DNA from: Burkholderiales bacterium
GTDB taxonomy: Bacteria > Pseudomonadota > Gammaproteobacteria > Burkholderiales > SG8-41
Length of the DNA stretch: 16,898 nucleotides
Direction of reading: 5' to 3'
Assembly (NCBI GenBank): GCA_005800795.1
Contig: SYEN01000098.1
Span: 1-16,898, forward strand
The notes beneath the pieces are model-generated. The model was not told the DNA's origin. It saw only the letters and a list, made by a program, of their open reading frames with translations, and ran no database searches. The position numbers and the translations under genes were made by a program. Below, piece after piece: positions 1 to 7,430 of the stretch (position 1 is its first letter; every line of letters begins with the position of its first letter).

Positions 1-688
1 ATATGTGGCGCAGCGCGATGCGCATTTCGCTCATACCCATGGCTCTGGCCGCCTCAACAAACGGCATTTCGCGCAGCGACAGGGTACTGGCGCGGATCAC
101 ACGGGCGATGCTGGGCAGTTTCGGGATGGCTATGGCGATGATGGTGTTGGTAAGCGACGGTCCCAAAGCGGCAGCCATGGCCATCGCGAGAATCAGCGTT
201 GGCAGTGCCTGCAGCATATCAATCACGCGTTGGGTGGTGAGATCCACCCAACCGCCGAGATAGCCCGAAGCCAAGCCGATTAACACACCGAATAAAACGC
301 CCAGCAGTGTTGCCCCAAAAGCTACGGCCAATGACGTGCGTGCGCCGTAAACCACGCGGCTGAATAGATCACGGCCCATAAAATCCGTACCCATCAGGTA
401 CGCCGTCGTTGGCTTGGCCAGTGATATCGAAGGGTTGGTGGCGAGCGGATCATGTGAGGTGATGTACGGCGCAAACACCGCTACCAGAATAAACGCGAGC
501 ACAATAGCCAGACCGACACCGCCCAAGGGATAACGCTTGGCGAGAAACAATGCCATCCCCCAACGCGATTTGACGTTGGCACCGGCCTTAGCCAGTTCCG
601 CGTCGAAGCTGCCGGTGGAAACCGTGGTACCGAACTCATCCTTGCTGCTGATGGCCCCGGCATTGGTATAGCCTGGCGGTGGACTCAT
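1..688 (-). CDS. ABC transporter permease, DppC/OppC-like (partial, 3' end outside window)
   Basis: Inner-membrane permease of a dipeptide/oligopeptide/nickel-family ABC importer. About 229 residues are visible; the C-terminal quarter lies beyond the window edge. It starts MSPPPGYTNAG, has a roughly 50-residue cytoplasmic N-terminal tail, then a first membrane segment (YPLGGVGLAIVLAFILVAVF), the DPL...LMGTDFMGRDLFSRVVYG periplasmic motif typical of DppC proteins, further membrane helices, and the EAA coupling loop (VEAARAMGMSEMRIALRHI) at the cut end. The ATG is 24 nt after the stop of the DppB-like gene, with a GGAG-type ribosome site, so the two are one transcript. ATPase and binding-protein genes are not visible and may follow outside the window. 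The family is clear; the substrate is not, because peptides, nickel and glutathione are all carried by this family. Confidence 0.93.
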   Translation of the reverse strand, partial: MSPPPGYTNAGAISSKDEFGTTVSTGSFDAELAKAGANVKSRWGMALFLAKRYPLGGVGLAIVLAFILVAVFAPYITSHDPLATNPSISLAKPTTAYLMGTDFMGRDLFSRVVYGARTSLAVAFGATLLGVLFGVLIGLASGYLGGWVDLTTQRVIDMLQALPTLILAMAMAAALGPSLTNTIIAIAIPKLPSIARVIRASTLSLREMPFVEAARAMGMSEMRIALRHI

Positions 689-712
689 GGCGGACTCCGT
701 TCGTAGACGCGA

Positions 713-1660
713 TCAGTCGGAATACTTGATACGCGGGTCAATTACCGCGTACAGCATGTCGACAATGAAATTGGTAATCACCACGGCAAAGGCACTGAAC
801 AGCACCAGGTTTTGTACGATGGGGTAATCGCGCCAGCGGATCGACTCAACGAGGTAACGCCCAATGCCGGGAATGTTGAATACGGTTTCGATCACCACCA
901 GTCCACCCAGCAAATGCGACGCCTCAATACCGAGCAGCGTGATGACTGGCAAAATCGCATTCTTCAACGCGTGGTGATAGTTGATGGTCTTCTCCGATGC
1001 CCCCTTGGCACGCGCAGTGCGAATGTAATCCTGACGCAGTACTTCGAGCATCGACGAACGCGTCAAACGTACGATCAGTGCCGAGCTGCGAAAACCAACC
1101 ACCAGTGCAGGAATGGCAAGCAACGCAAGCTCGTGCCAAATCCCGCGTGGCTCGCTCGAGTAAATCGGTATGGCGCCAAACACATGTACTGCAAACATCA
1201 GCACCAGCAGGCCGCACCAGAACGACGGCAGCGACAGGGCACTGAGCGTCACCACGCGCAGGGTGTTGTCGACAAAGCCGTTCTGTTTGACAGCGCTCCA
1301 CACCCCCAACGGTATTCCAAAGAGCACAGTAAAAAACAGGGTGAGGAAACCCAGCTTCAGCGTGACCGGCAACCGTGAGAGAATTTCCGACGAGGCGGGC
1401 CGCTCACTCATGTAAGAAAAACCGAAATCACCTTTGAGCAAGCCGCCGATCCAGCCGAAATACTGTTGCACCAGCGGTTTGTCGATTCCGAGCTCAGCTT
1501 CGATCTTCGCCTTTTGCACCTGATCGATATAGCCCGACGATTCGAACAGAATGTCGGCAATATTGCCGGGTACCACCCGCATCAGCCCGAATATGAGTAT
1601 CGATACGCCGAGAAGTGTCACGAAAAACAGCGCCGTGCGCCTGACCAGATAGATCCCCAT
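713..1660 (-). CDS. ABC transporter permease, DppB/OppB-like
   Basis: First permease of the dipeptide/oligopeptide/nickel-type importer, 315 aa. The frame is open further upstream, but the ATG at 1660 is preferred: it begins MGIYLVRRTALFFVTLLGVS, the normal DppB N-terminus with an immediate membrane helix, and has a strong GAGGAGAAGG ribosome site. Six hydrophobic segments follow, with the EAA loop (DYIRTARAKGASEKTINYHH) before the last two and the family's C-terminal DPRI motif. It normally forms a heterodimer with the DppC-like protein encoded just downstream. No binding-protein gene precedes it, which is unusual for dpp-type operons; the next gene upstream is divergent. Confidence 0.93.
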   Translation of the reverse strand: MGIYLVRRTALFFVTLLGVSILIFGLMRVVPGNIADILFESSGYIDQVQKAKIEAELGIDKPLVQQYFGWIGGLLKGDFGFSYMSERPASSEILSRLPVTLKLGFLTLFFTVLFGIPLGVWSAVKQNGFVDNTLRVVTLSALSLPSFWCGLLVLMFAVHVFGAIPIYSSEPRGIWHELALLAIPALVVGFRSSALIVRLTRSSMLEVLRQDYIRTARAKGASEKTINYHHALKNAILPVITLLGIEASHLLGGLVVIETVFNIPGIGRYLVESIRWRDYPIVQNLVLFSAFAVVITNFIVDMLYAVIDPRIKYSD

Positions 1661-2049
1661 TCCCTTCTCCTCGCTTCGTGGCGCGTTATCGCGCCAGAAA
1701 ATCCCACACCTGATGAAAGCGAACGCTAAGGTCGCGAAACCGAATACCAAAGCCGGTTCGACTATTCGATTACCAACGCGATATATGCCAGCGCTCCACC
1801 GTCACCGCTGCCTCTTGTATTTGTGAACAGTTCCCGCGCACTGATTGCAATGCAGGAACCGTGGATCAATGGGTAGTCTGGGGCTGCACGGCGTTACACA
1901 GATAATGGGGAAAGGCCGGTAGCTTGTCAACAAGAGCGCCAACAGCTCACGCGCCGGGCCAAATCTAAATCTAGTATTATCCTCGGTTGATCACACGCCG
2001 CGTGTGCATCGCAACATGACGCAACTTTGCCCTATTCCTTCGGACACTC
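1661..2049. other. 389-bp divergent intergenic region
   Basis: This spacer separates the minus-strand permease operon from the plus-strand hydrolase. I see no convincing open frame. It should carry both promoters. The visible structure is the perfect palindrome at 1992-2006, with the AT-rich stretch CTAGTATTAT at 1971-1980 just before it, which could be a -10 region for the hydrolase; no good -35 box is evident. Confidence 0.6.
1992..2006. promoter_or_regulatory. 15-bp perfect palindrome upstream of the hydrolase (candidate operator)
   Basis: CACACGC-C-GCGTGTG is a perfect inverted repeat with 7-bp arms around one base. It lies 43 nt before the hydrolase ATG and 11 nt after a possible -10 hexamer TATTAT (1975-1980). 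This is the usual place for a repressor operator or a 5'-UTR hairpin. No regulator gene is nearby, so the operator role is inference. Confidence 0.4.
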
Positions 2050-2958
2050 ATGGAACTCTTGGAAGCGAATCAGACCATTGCGCGCATCGACGCCAGTGCA
2101 GAACACCTATTCACACGATTTGGCGATGGCGGCAATATGCGATGGCGCGTTTTCGGCCCACGCAACGCCCAACCGCCGCTAGTACTGGTTCACGGCGGGC
2201 ACGGCAGCTGGCTGCACTGGATACGCAACATCGAACCGCTGGCACACTCACACCGGCTATTCGTGCCCGATTTACCAGGCTTTGGAGACTCCGACAGCGC
2301 ACCGGTAGAAGCCGGTGTGCAATACCTCTCCGATGCCATGATCGCGTCGCTTGATCAATTATTCGGCAGCAGTACCATTGTCAATTTGGCGGGTTTTTCG
2401 CTGGGCGGCGTGGTATCGGCGCATGTCGCGGTGCGTCGTGGCGCGGTGCAGAAGTTAGCGCTATTGGGCAGCCCCGGCAGTGAAACGCCTCATCGCCGCT
2501 CGGGCGAGATGATGCGCTGGCGTGATGCAGACGGGGCGGCACAGGAAGCTGCACTACGCCACAATCTGCTCAGGCACATGATGCGCTTTGAGAAAAATGC
2601 CGATGCGCTAGCGTATCGCGCTTATGCTGATCCGGTTAAGGCCACACGATTTCGTTCCAGCGGCATCGGCGGAGCCATCCCGTTGCGGGAGATTCTGCAA
2701 CCCTATACCGCGCCGATACTGTTTCTTTACGGCGAACACGACGTGATTTGCACGCCTGTATTGGCACGAACCCGCTTATCGAATGCAGACTTGCAACGCG
2801 AGTGCAGGGTCATCCCTGAAAGTGGGCATTGGGTGCCGTTTGAGCGCGCAGACGCAGTAAATGATGCACTGGTGCGGTGGTGCGGTGGTTCGATACCGAC
2901 GCTTCTGCTACGGTTTTCGCGGGAGCGAGCACGCCCGCGTGACATTGCGGTCTCGTAG
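2050..2958 (+). CDS. alpha/beta-fold hydrolase
   Basis: A 302-aa serine hydrolase of the alpha/beta-hydrolase_1 type. The oxyanion/HG motif is LVHGGHGSW (47-54), the nucleophile elbow GFSLGG gives Ser117, the acid is probably Asp231 (YGEHDVICTP) and the base His260 (PESGHW). The conserved DLPGFGDSD strand-turn (74-82) is also present. Substrate cannot be predicted; esters, lactones and C-C bonds are all possible. The ATG at 2050 has no clear ribosome site. The protein should end soon after RWC (about residue 278), but an arginine-rich tail of about 22 residues follows. An exact 8-bp tandem duplication at 2871-2886 explains the tail as a frame change. The gene stands alone, convergent with the YHS-like gene. 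Confidence 0.88.
   Translation: MELLEANQTIARIDASAEHLFTRFGDGGNMRWRVFGPRNAQPPLVLVHGGHGSWLHWIRNIEPLAHSHRLFVPDLPGFGDSDSAPVEAGVQYLSDAMIASLDQLFGSSTIVNLAGFSLGGVVSAHVAVRRGAVQKLALLGSPGSETPHRRSGEMMRWRDADGAAQEAALRHNLLRHMMRFEKNADALAYRAYADPVKATRFRSSGIGGAIPLREILQPYTAPILFLYGEHDVICTPVLARTRLSNADLQRECRVIPESGHWVPFERADAVNDALVRWCGGSIPTLLLRFSRERARPRDIAVS
2871..2886. repeat. 8-bp tandem duplication (GGTGCGGT x2) near the hydrolase 3' end
   Basis: Two perfect copies of GGTGCGGT lie in the last part of the hydrolase gene. With a single copy the frame reads ALVRWFDTDASATVF and stops at 2940-2942; with two copies the frame changes at RWC and runs to 2958. This is a small slippage duplication that altered only the C-terminal tail, beyond all catalytic residues. 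Confidence 0.75.
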
Positions 2959-3003
2959 CTGCGTGCTGGCCAAGTTTAAGAAAACAAGGGCCAGTGGCCA
3001 CCT

Positions 3004-3058
3004 CACCGAAAAACGTAACTATTTGATTTAATTGATATTTTTTATCATCAAATCGGTG
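3004..3058. repeat. nested imperfect inverted repeat between convergent genes
   Basis: Three nested arms face each other: CACCG (3004-3008) with CGGTG (3054-3058), ATTTGAT (3021-3027) with ATCAAAT (3047-3053), and TGATA (3033-3037) with TATCA (3043-3047). It lies in the convergent gap between the hydrolase and the YHS-like gene and contains one copy of the AT-rich dispersed element. A bidirectional transcription-end role is possible, but the stem is AT-rich and interrupted. Confidence 0.35.
3016..3043 (+). repeat. AT-rich dispersed element, copy 1
   Basis: The sequence starts TAACTATTTGATTTAATTGA. It resembles the copies at 5867, 11704, 13376 (minus) and 15376, which share the core TAAGTATTTG followed by T-rich sequence. 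This copy is the most diverged at the start (TAAC for TAAG). Confidence 0.45.
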
Positions 3059-3101
3059 TCATGCAAGGGGCTGACGCGCCGCGCCAGCCTTGCCACCAAG
3101 A

Positions 3102-3308
3102 TTACGCGTTGCCCTGCAAGTAACCGTCGGGATTACGCGTAAATTTATTGCGGCACTCCAGCGTGTCAAAGTAATACCACGTACCGTCGTGAAACTGCCG
3201 CGTGCCCATGGCCGGATCGACTTCTTTTGCGCCACCGGACGTCATGCCGGTTTGCGCCTTTGCCGCATCTTCATTCACGTCGCCTTTGCAGACGGGACAT
3301 TTTGCCAT
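3102..3308 (-). CDS. YHS-like small metal-binding protein
   Basis: A 68-aa protein starting MAKCPVCKGDV, with an AGGAG ribosome site (AACAGGAGTTAG) just upstream. An N-terminal CxxC knuckle (Cys4, Cys7) is followed by a YHS-like segment: VDPAMG (30-35), then HDGTWYYFDTLECRNKF (40-56) and a terminal PDGYL. In standard YHS domains the DPVCG cysteine binds metal; here it is Ala33, and the only late cysteine is Cys52. The CxxC may supply the missing ligands. It is encoded 67 bp downstream of the acyl-CoA dehydrogenase genes on the same strand and is probably the last gene of that transcript. Its role in the pathway is unknown; metal supply or sensing is speculation. Confidence 0.75.
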   Translation of the reverse strand: MAKCPVCKGDVNEDAAKAQTGMTSGGAKEVDPAMGTRQFHDGTWYYFDTLECRNKFTRNPDGYLQGNA

Positions 3309-3375
3309 GTTCTAACTCCTGTTCGTAATTAGCTGTAGTAGATTTGACTGTTCAATTGCCGCACGGGCACTGCGA

Positions 3376-4557
3376 TTACGCAGTCGCAGCGGCGGGCAGC
3401 GGACGACCAAGGGTAACTTCACCCGGATAGTCGATCAGCAAATGCGCGATACGCGCACGATGCTCATAAGCGGTACCCATGCGCATGGTCCACGCCGAAA
3501 CGCGGCGGAACCACAGTTGCAAATCGAATTCCATCATGAAACCGATGCCGCCGTGGATGCTTTGCGACTGACGCACTGCCGCTTCGCATTTTTCGTTGCA
3601 GAAGGATTTCGCCTGCGACACTTCCATTTTCGCGGGCAAGCCCTGATCAATTTTCCAGAGCGCTTCAAACGTCAGCATTTCGCCACCGTCCACCCACATC
3701 TGCATGTCGGCGCAGTTATGTTGCACGGACTGGAATGCGCCAATAGGCTGGCCGAACGCGGTGCGGAACTTTGCGTATTCGATGGCCATTTCGATGTCCT
3801 TGCGCGCGGCGCCAACCATCTGCGCACACAGCAGCGCGGTGCCACGGTCGAGCATGCGTTCGACGATAGGCCATCCCCCGCCCACCGCGCCGATAACGTT
3901 CGCCTTGGGTACTTTCACACCTTTGAACACCACTTCGGATTGCTTGTCTTTTGCTAGTGTGATCAGCACCGTGTGGCTGATACCGGCGGACTTGGCATCG
4001 ACAATGAACAGCGAAAGTCCCTTTTCGCCTTTGGAACCCGCCGTGGTGCGCGCCACCACCAGGCAATAATCTGCAGCGGGAAAGTTATCGACAAAGAGCT
4101 TCGTGCCGTCGAGCACGAAGTTATCGCCGTCGGCCTTGGCACTCATTTGTACGGCGTCCGGCAGAAAACGCGGATCCTTTTCGGTGAAAGCCCAAGTCCA
4201 TACCGATTTGCCCGCAACCACATCGGGCAGATACTTTTCCTGCTGTTGTTCTGTGCCATCCCTGGCAACCGCCAGGGTAGCCACTGCCGTACTGTGCAGG
4301 GGAATCGGCGCAATCGCGCGCCCCACTTCGCGCATCACCAAACCCAAGAACACCAGCGACATGTTGGAGCCGCCCACCTTTTCCGGCATGCACATGCCCT
4401 GCCAGCCAAGTTCAGCCACCTTGGCCCACAGTTCCTTCGAATAACCTACTGCGTCGACTTCCATCGCCCGCACCAGCTTGGTGGGACACTCGTTGGTCAA
4501 AAACTCGCGTGCGCTATCGACGATCAGATTCTCGTCATCATTTAACAATATGTCCAT
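3376..4557 (-). CDS. acyl-CoA dehydrogenase family protein, subunit with intact C-terminal FAD motif
   Basis: A 393-aa acyl-CoA dehydrogenase-fold flavoprotein. The C-terminal half carries the canonical FAD adenine/pyrophosphate motif FRTAFGQPIGAFQSVQ (264-279) and the HGGIGFMMEFDLQLWFRR region. The middle-domain motif, normally like FTEPxAGSD, is degenerate here (AFTEKDPRFLP, 123-133). The medium-chain-type catalytic Glu is absent (MGTAYEHR segment); an IVD-type position carries Asp237 (MLDR). The ATG directly follows the TAA of the upstream dehydrogenase gene with no gap, and its GGGGAGG ribosome site lies inside that gene, so the pair is translationally coupled. Expected role: alpha,beta-dehydrogenation of an acyl-CoA in a heteromeric complex with the 415-aa partner, passing electrons to ETF. 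Confidence 0.92.
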   Translation of the reverse strand: MDILLNDDENLIVDSAREFLTNECPTKLVRAMEVDAVGYSKELWAKVAELGWQGMCMPEKVGGSNMSLVFLGLVMREVGRAIAPIPLHSTAVATLAVARDGTEQQQEKYLPDVVAGKSVWTWAFTEKDPRFLPDAVQMSAKADGDNFVLDGTKLFVDNFPAADYCLVVARTTAGSKGEKGLSLFIVDAKSAGISHTVLITLAKDKQSEVVFKGVKVPKANVIGAVGGGWPIVERMLDRGTALLCAQMVGAARKDIEMAIEYAKFRTAFGQPIGAFQSVQHNCADMQMWVDGGEMLTFEALWKIDQGLPAKMEVSQAKSFCNEKCEAAVRQSQSIHGGIGFMMEFDLQLWFRRVSAWTMRMGTAYEHRARIAHLLIDYPGEVTLGRPLPAAATA

Positions 4558-5805
4558 TTACTTGGCCTCCCCTGTTTTCGATCTGCGCGACGACGGCAGC
4601 TCAAGGCCGCGCTTCGCCACTTGATCCCGCATCACTTGCACGCTGCCGTGATTGATGCCCGATTGAAACGATCCCATCACGTTGTGCCCGAATACACCAT
4701 CCATCAGCGCATGCTTGGACGTGCGCAACAGCGTCGCGTACGGCCCCAGCATTTGCGTGATCGATTCGGTTACGCGCACGCCGTGCTCCGGCGCCCACAC
4801 CTTCTCCGCAGAACCTTCATAGGTAAACTTGCCGCCGCGCTCGACGATCGACATACTGCGCATAGTCATCAAGCGGCACACCTGCGCTTCAATCCACATC
4901 TCCGCGATCTTGTCGCGGATGGCCGGACTCTTGCCCGGCTCGAAGCCGTCGAATGTGTTGCTCTTGACGAAATTCACGATATCTTCATCGCGGCGCACTG
5001 AAATCAGGTAACGCGACGCACCGACGCGGTCAAGGTTCAGACCCATCGAACCCACGCGCCAGCCCTTGTTCTCTTCGCCCAGCAGGCACGATTTGTGAAT
5101 CCGTACACCATCGAAGAACGTTTCGTTGGTACGCCCATTGCCGTAGGTGGTTCCCACCGGCGCCGTAGGATTATTCTGGATGGTCCACAATGGACGCACG
5201 GTGATACCCGGCGTATCCATCGGGAACAGGAAAATCGAAATCCCTTCGTGCTTGGGCGCGTTGCGATCGGTACGCGCCATCAGATAAATGTGCGTAGCAA
5301 AGTGCGCCGCGCTGGTATACATCTTCTGACCGTTGATCACGTAGTCATCGCCGTCTTTCACCGCGCTGCAGCGAAGGTTGGCGAGATCCGCACCCGCGTG
5401 AGGCTCAGTGAACCCCAGCGCAAAAGTGATTTCACGCTTGATCAGGCCGGGGATGTAGTGCAGCTTTTGTTCCTCGGTGCCCGCCGCCATGATCGCCGGT
5501 GCCCCGCTGCCGCCGAGCGAAATGTTGATGCCCGCGCGCGTGAACTCTTCCTCGACGATGTATTGCGTGAGCCGATCGCCCCCTTGTCCGCCATACTTTT
5601 TCGGATAAGTAATGCCCAGCCAGCCGCGATCGTAGATTTTCTTGTAAAGCGCCGCGGCCTTCGGGCTCATGCCGCGTGGACGATCCGGCGTGGTCGAGGC
5701 CTCTGCATCGGTTTCATGCAAAAGCTCGGGCGTGACATTCTGCTTGATAAAACCGCGAACCTCTTCTCTTAACTTTTCCTGCTCGGCGGTGTATGCGAAA
5801 TCCAT
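4558..5805 (-). CDS. acyl-CoA dehydrogenase family protein, subunit with intact middle-domain FAD motif
   Basis: A 415-aa acyl-CoA dehydrogenase with a clear AAGGAAGGA ribosome site. The N-terminal domain (MDFAYTAEQEKLREEVRGFI) and the middle-domain flavin motif ALGFTEPHAGADLANL (129-144) are intact, as is KMYTSAAHFATH. The C-terminal RxxFGxxxxxxQ FAD motif seen in the partner is missing here, replaced by a segment around KSNTFDGFEPGKSPAIRDK. The IVD-type base position holds Asp259 (GLNLDRVGA) and the medium-chain-type Glu position is not Glu. The loss of complementary motifs in the two adjacent genes is the signature of alpha2beta2 acyl-CoA dehydrogenases known from steroid side-chain degradation, where FAD sits at subunit interfaces. 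The heteromer is inference. Confidence 0.93.
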   Translation of the reverse strand: MDFAYTAEQEKLREEVRGFIKQNVTPELLHETDAEASTTPDRPRGMSPKAAALYKKIYDRGWLGITYPKKYGGQGGDRLTQYIVEEEFTRAGINISLGGSGAPAIMAAGTEEQKLHYIPGLIKREITFALGFTEPHAGADLANLRCSAVKDGDDYVINGQKMYTSAAHFATHIYLMARTDRNAPKHEGISIFLFPMDTPGITVRPLWTIQNNPTAPVGTTYGNGRTNETFFDGVRIHKSCLLGEENKGWRVGSMGLNLDRVGASRYLISVRRDEDIVNFVKSNTFDGFEPGKSPAIRDKIAEMWIEAQVCRLMTMRSMSIVERGGKFTYEGSAEKVWAPEHGVRVTESITQMLGPYATLLRTSKHALMDGVFGHNVMGSFQSGINHGSVQVMRDQVAKRGLELPSSRRSKTGEAK

Positions 5806-5866
5806 GGCTGTTCCTTCCTTTCTGCGATGCTGCCTTACCGCTACGGGTTCAAAAACTAACTCTACC

Positions 5867-5896
5867 TAAGTATTTGATTTTATTTAATTATTTAAT
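5867..5896 (+). repeat. AT-rich dispersed element, copy 2
   Basis: It begins TAAGTATTTGATTTTATTTA and continues A/T-only to TTTAAT, in the 131-bp gap between the CoA-transferase and dehydrogenase genes. GTATT (5870-5874) and AATAC (5894-5898) form a short inverted repeat around it. Same family as the elements near 3016, 11704, 13376 and 15376. Confidence 0.5.
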
Positions 5897-5936
5897 ACGC
5901 TGATGGTGATGCCCAGACACGTGCCATCCGCCACTA

Positions 5937-7304
5937 TCACAAGATACCCAGTTTCTCCCGGTAATCTGGCTCCCAGTACGCCAGTCTGCCGATTTCCACG
6001 CGTTTATCCATACCCATCATCGGGAATTCGCGCGGCTTGGTGGGCTTGCCTTCGACAGCCAGTTTTTCCGCGTGCAGCGCCGCGATGCGCGCTTCATCAT
6101 AGCCCAAGACGTCACGCATAACTTCCGTGTTGTGCTGGCCATACGCCGGCGCCGGCCCCTTGATGGCCAATGGAATTTTACTGAAATTCCACGGGCGCCC
6201 GAGTAACGGACGATACGGCCCCATTTCGCGCTCTGGCGGGAACGCGACCTTTTCAATCAGGCCGCGTGCCTTCAACTGCGCATTGAAGTGCAGATCACGC
6301 CCATCAAGAACGGCGCCGGCAGGCACACCCGCCACCTGCAAACGCTCCATGGCTTCGATCTTGGATAGCGGCGATGTCCATTGCGTAATCATCGCGTCAA
6401 TGGCGTCATGATGCTCGCGCCGGCCGGCTTCCGAGGCATAACGCGCGTCTCCAGCCATTTCCGGTTTGCCCATCACATTGCACAACGCGCGCCATTCTTC
6501 ATCGTCTCGCACGCTCAGTGAGCACCACGCGTCCTTACCCGCACAACGGTAGGTGCCTTGCGGCGCGTATTGACGGTGACGATTGCCGATGCGTTCGCCC
6601 CGGGCGCCGTTGGCGATGTTGTCCATTACAAATTCGCTGACGTTGTAGCAGCCGAGCTGATACATGCCGATGTCGGCCCACAAGCCTTGGCCAAAACGCC
6701 GGCGATAACGCAAGCCCAGCATCGCCGCCATGCAGATGGTCCATGCGGCTAGAAAATCGACGTAAGACTGCCCTGCCTTGGAAGGCTCGCCCCCCCTGTA
6801 ACCGGTCACAGCAGCGAGGCCATGCGTCGCTTCCTGTGTGGTGGCCTGCGCGGGATACGCCGAGTAAGGTCCACCACGACCATAGCCCGTATTCGACACC
6901 ATGATGATGCCGGGATTGAGCTTTTTGAGATTCGGGTAATCGAGACCCCAGCCGCGCATCACACGCGGCGTGAAGTTTTCGACGAGAACGTCACTCTTCT
7001 TGAGCAAATCAACGAAAACATCGCGGCCTTCCTTGCGCGTCAAGTCGAGCACCAGCGACTTCTTGCCGCGATTCACCAGATTGTAAGCACTCATACGATT
7101 CCACGGATCATCCCGGGGCTCGTTCTCGGGCAGCAAACCTGAGAACGCACCGCCGCGCGTGAAATCAGGCCGCGTCGGCCCTTCAACTTTGATGACTTCT
7201 GCGCCGAGGTCACCCAGCAAGCCGGTCGAATACGGCCCCGCAAACACATAGCTGCTGTCAATGACGCGTATGCCTTCAAGAGGCTTTTTACTCATGCGAA
7301 TCAT
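5937..7304 (-). CDS. type III CoA-transferase (CaiB/BaiF family) with catalytic Asp
   Basis: A 455-aa class III CoA-transferase, longer than the usual 380-410 aa because of C-terminal additions. The N-terminal CoA-fold signature is PLEGIRVIDSSYVFAGP (8-24), then LLGDLGAEVIKVE (29-41), and RGKKSLVLDL (79-88). The family's aspartate nucleophile, which forms the aspartyl-CoA anhydride and thioester intermediate, fits Asp183 in SYVDFLAAWT. The C-terminal LGYDEARIAALHAEK helix is present. Start is ambiguous: ATG at 7304 (MIRMSKK) or at 7295 (MSKKPLEG); neither has a good ribosome site. It lies 126 bp downstream of the second CoA-transferase gene and 131 bp upstream of the dehydrogenase pair. Expected role: CoA transfer from a donor such as succinyl-CoA to a carboxylic acid substrate; donor and acceptor are unknown. 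Confidence 0.92.
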   Translation of the reverse strand: MIRMSKKPLEGIRVIDSSYVFAGPYSTGLLGDLGAEVIKVEGPTRPDFTRGGAFSGLLPENEPRDDPWNRMSAYNLVNRGKKSLVLDLTRKEGRDVFVDLLKKSDVLVENFTPRVMRGWGLDYPNLKKLNPGIIMVSNTGYGRGGPYSAYPAQATTQEATHGLAAVTGYRGGEPSKAGQSYVDFLAAWTICMAAMLGLRYRRRFGQGLWADIGMYQLGCYNVSEFVMDNIANGARGERIGNRHRQYAPQGTYRCAGKDAWCSLSVRDDEEWRALCNVMGKPEMAGDARYASEAGRREHHDAIDAMITQWTSPLSKIEAMERLQVAGVPAGAVLDGRDLHFNAQLKARGLIEKVAFPPEREMGPYRPLLGRPWNFSKIPLAIKGPAPAYGQHNTEVMRDVLGYDEARIAALHAEKLAVEGKPTKPREFPMMGMDKRVEIGRLAYWEPDYREKLGIL

Positions 7305-7377
7305 CGGACGAAACCCGTGCGAGCAATACAGAATAAGGAGAAGAAACAGCGCTTCATGAATGCGAATGGAGGAACTG

Positions 7378-7407
7378 AAAATTTACCGCTAGAAACCGGT
7401 GAATTTT
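7378..7407. terminator. imperfect 11-bp hairpin between the two CoA-transferase genes
   Basis: AAAATTTACCG (7378-7388) faces CGGTGAATTTT (7397-7407) around an 8-nt loop, with one non-Watson-Crick position. Read on the minus strand it lies 23 nt after the stop of the 398-aa CoA-transferase gene and its descending arm ends in AAATTTT, the A-tract/stem/T-tract form of a weak intrinsic terminator. It could attenuate the downstream genes rather than end the transcript. Confidence 0.4.
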
Positions 7408-7430
7408 AACTCTGATTATTTAACTTTGCT

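Noticed and set aside
3064..3092. Hairpin CAAGG..CTG / CAG CCTTG after the YHS-like gene as a terminator
   Set aside because: The stem has a 2-nt bulge and no T tract follows on either strand.
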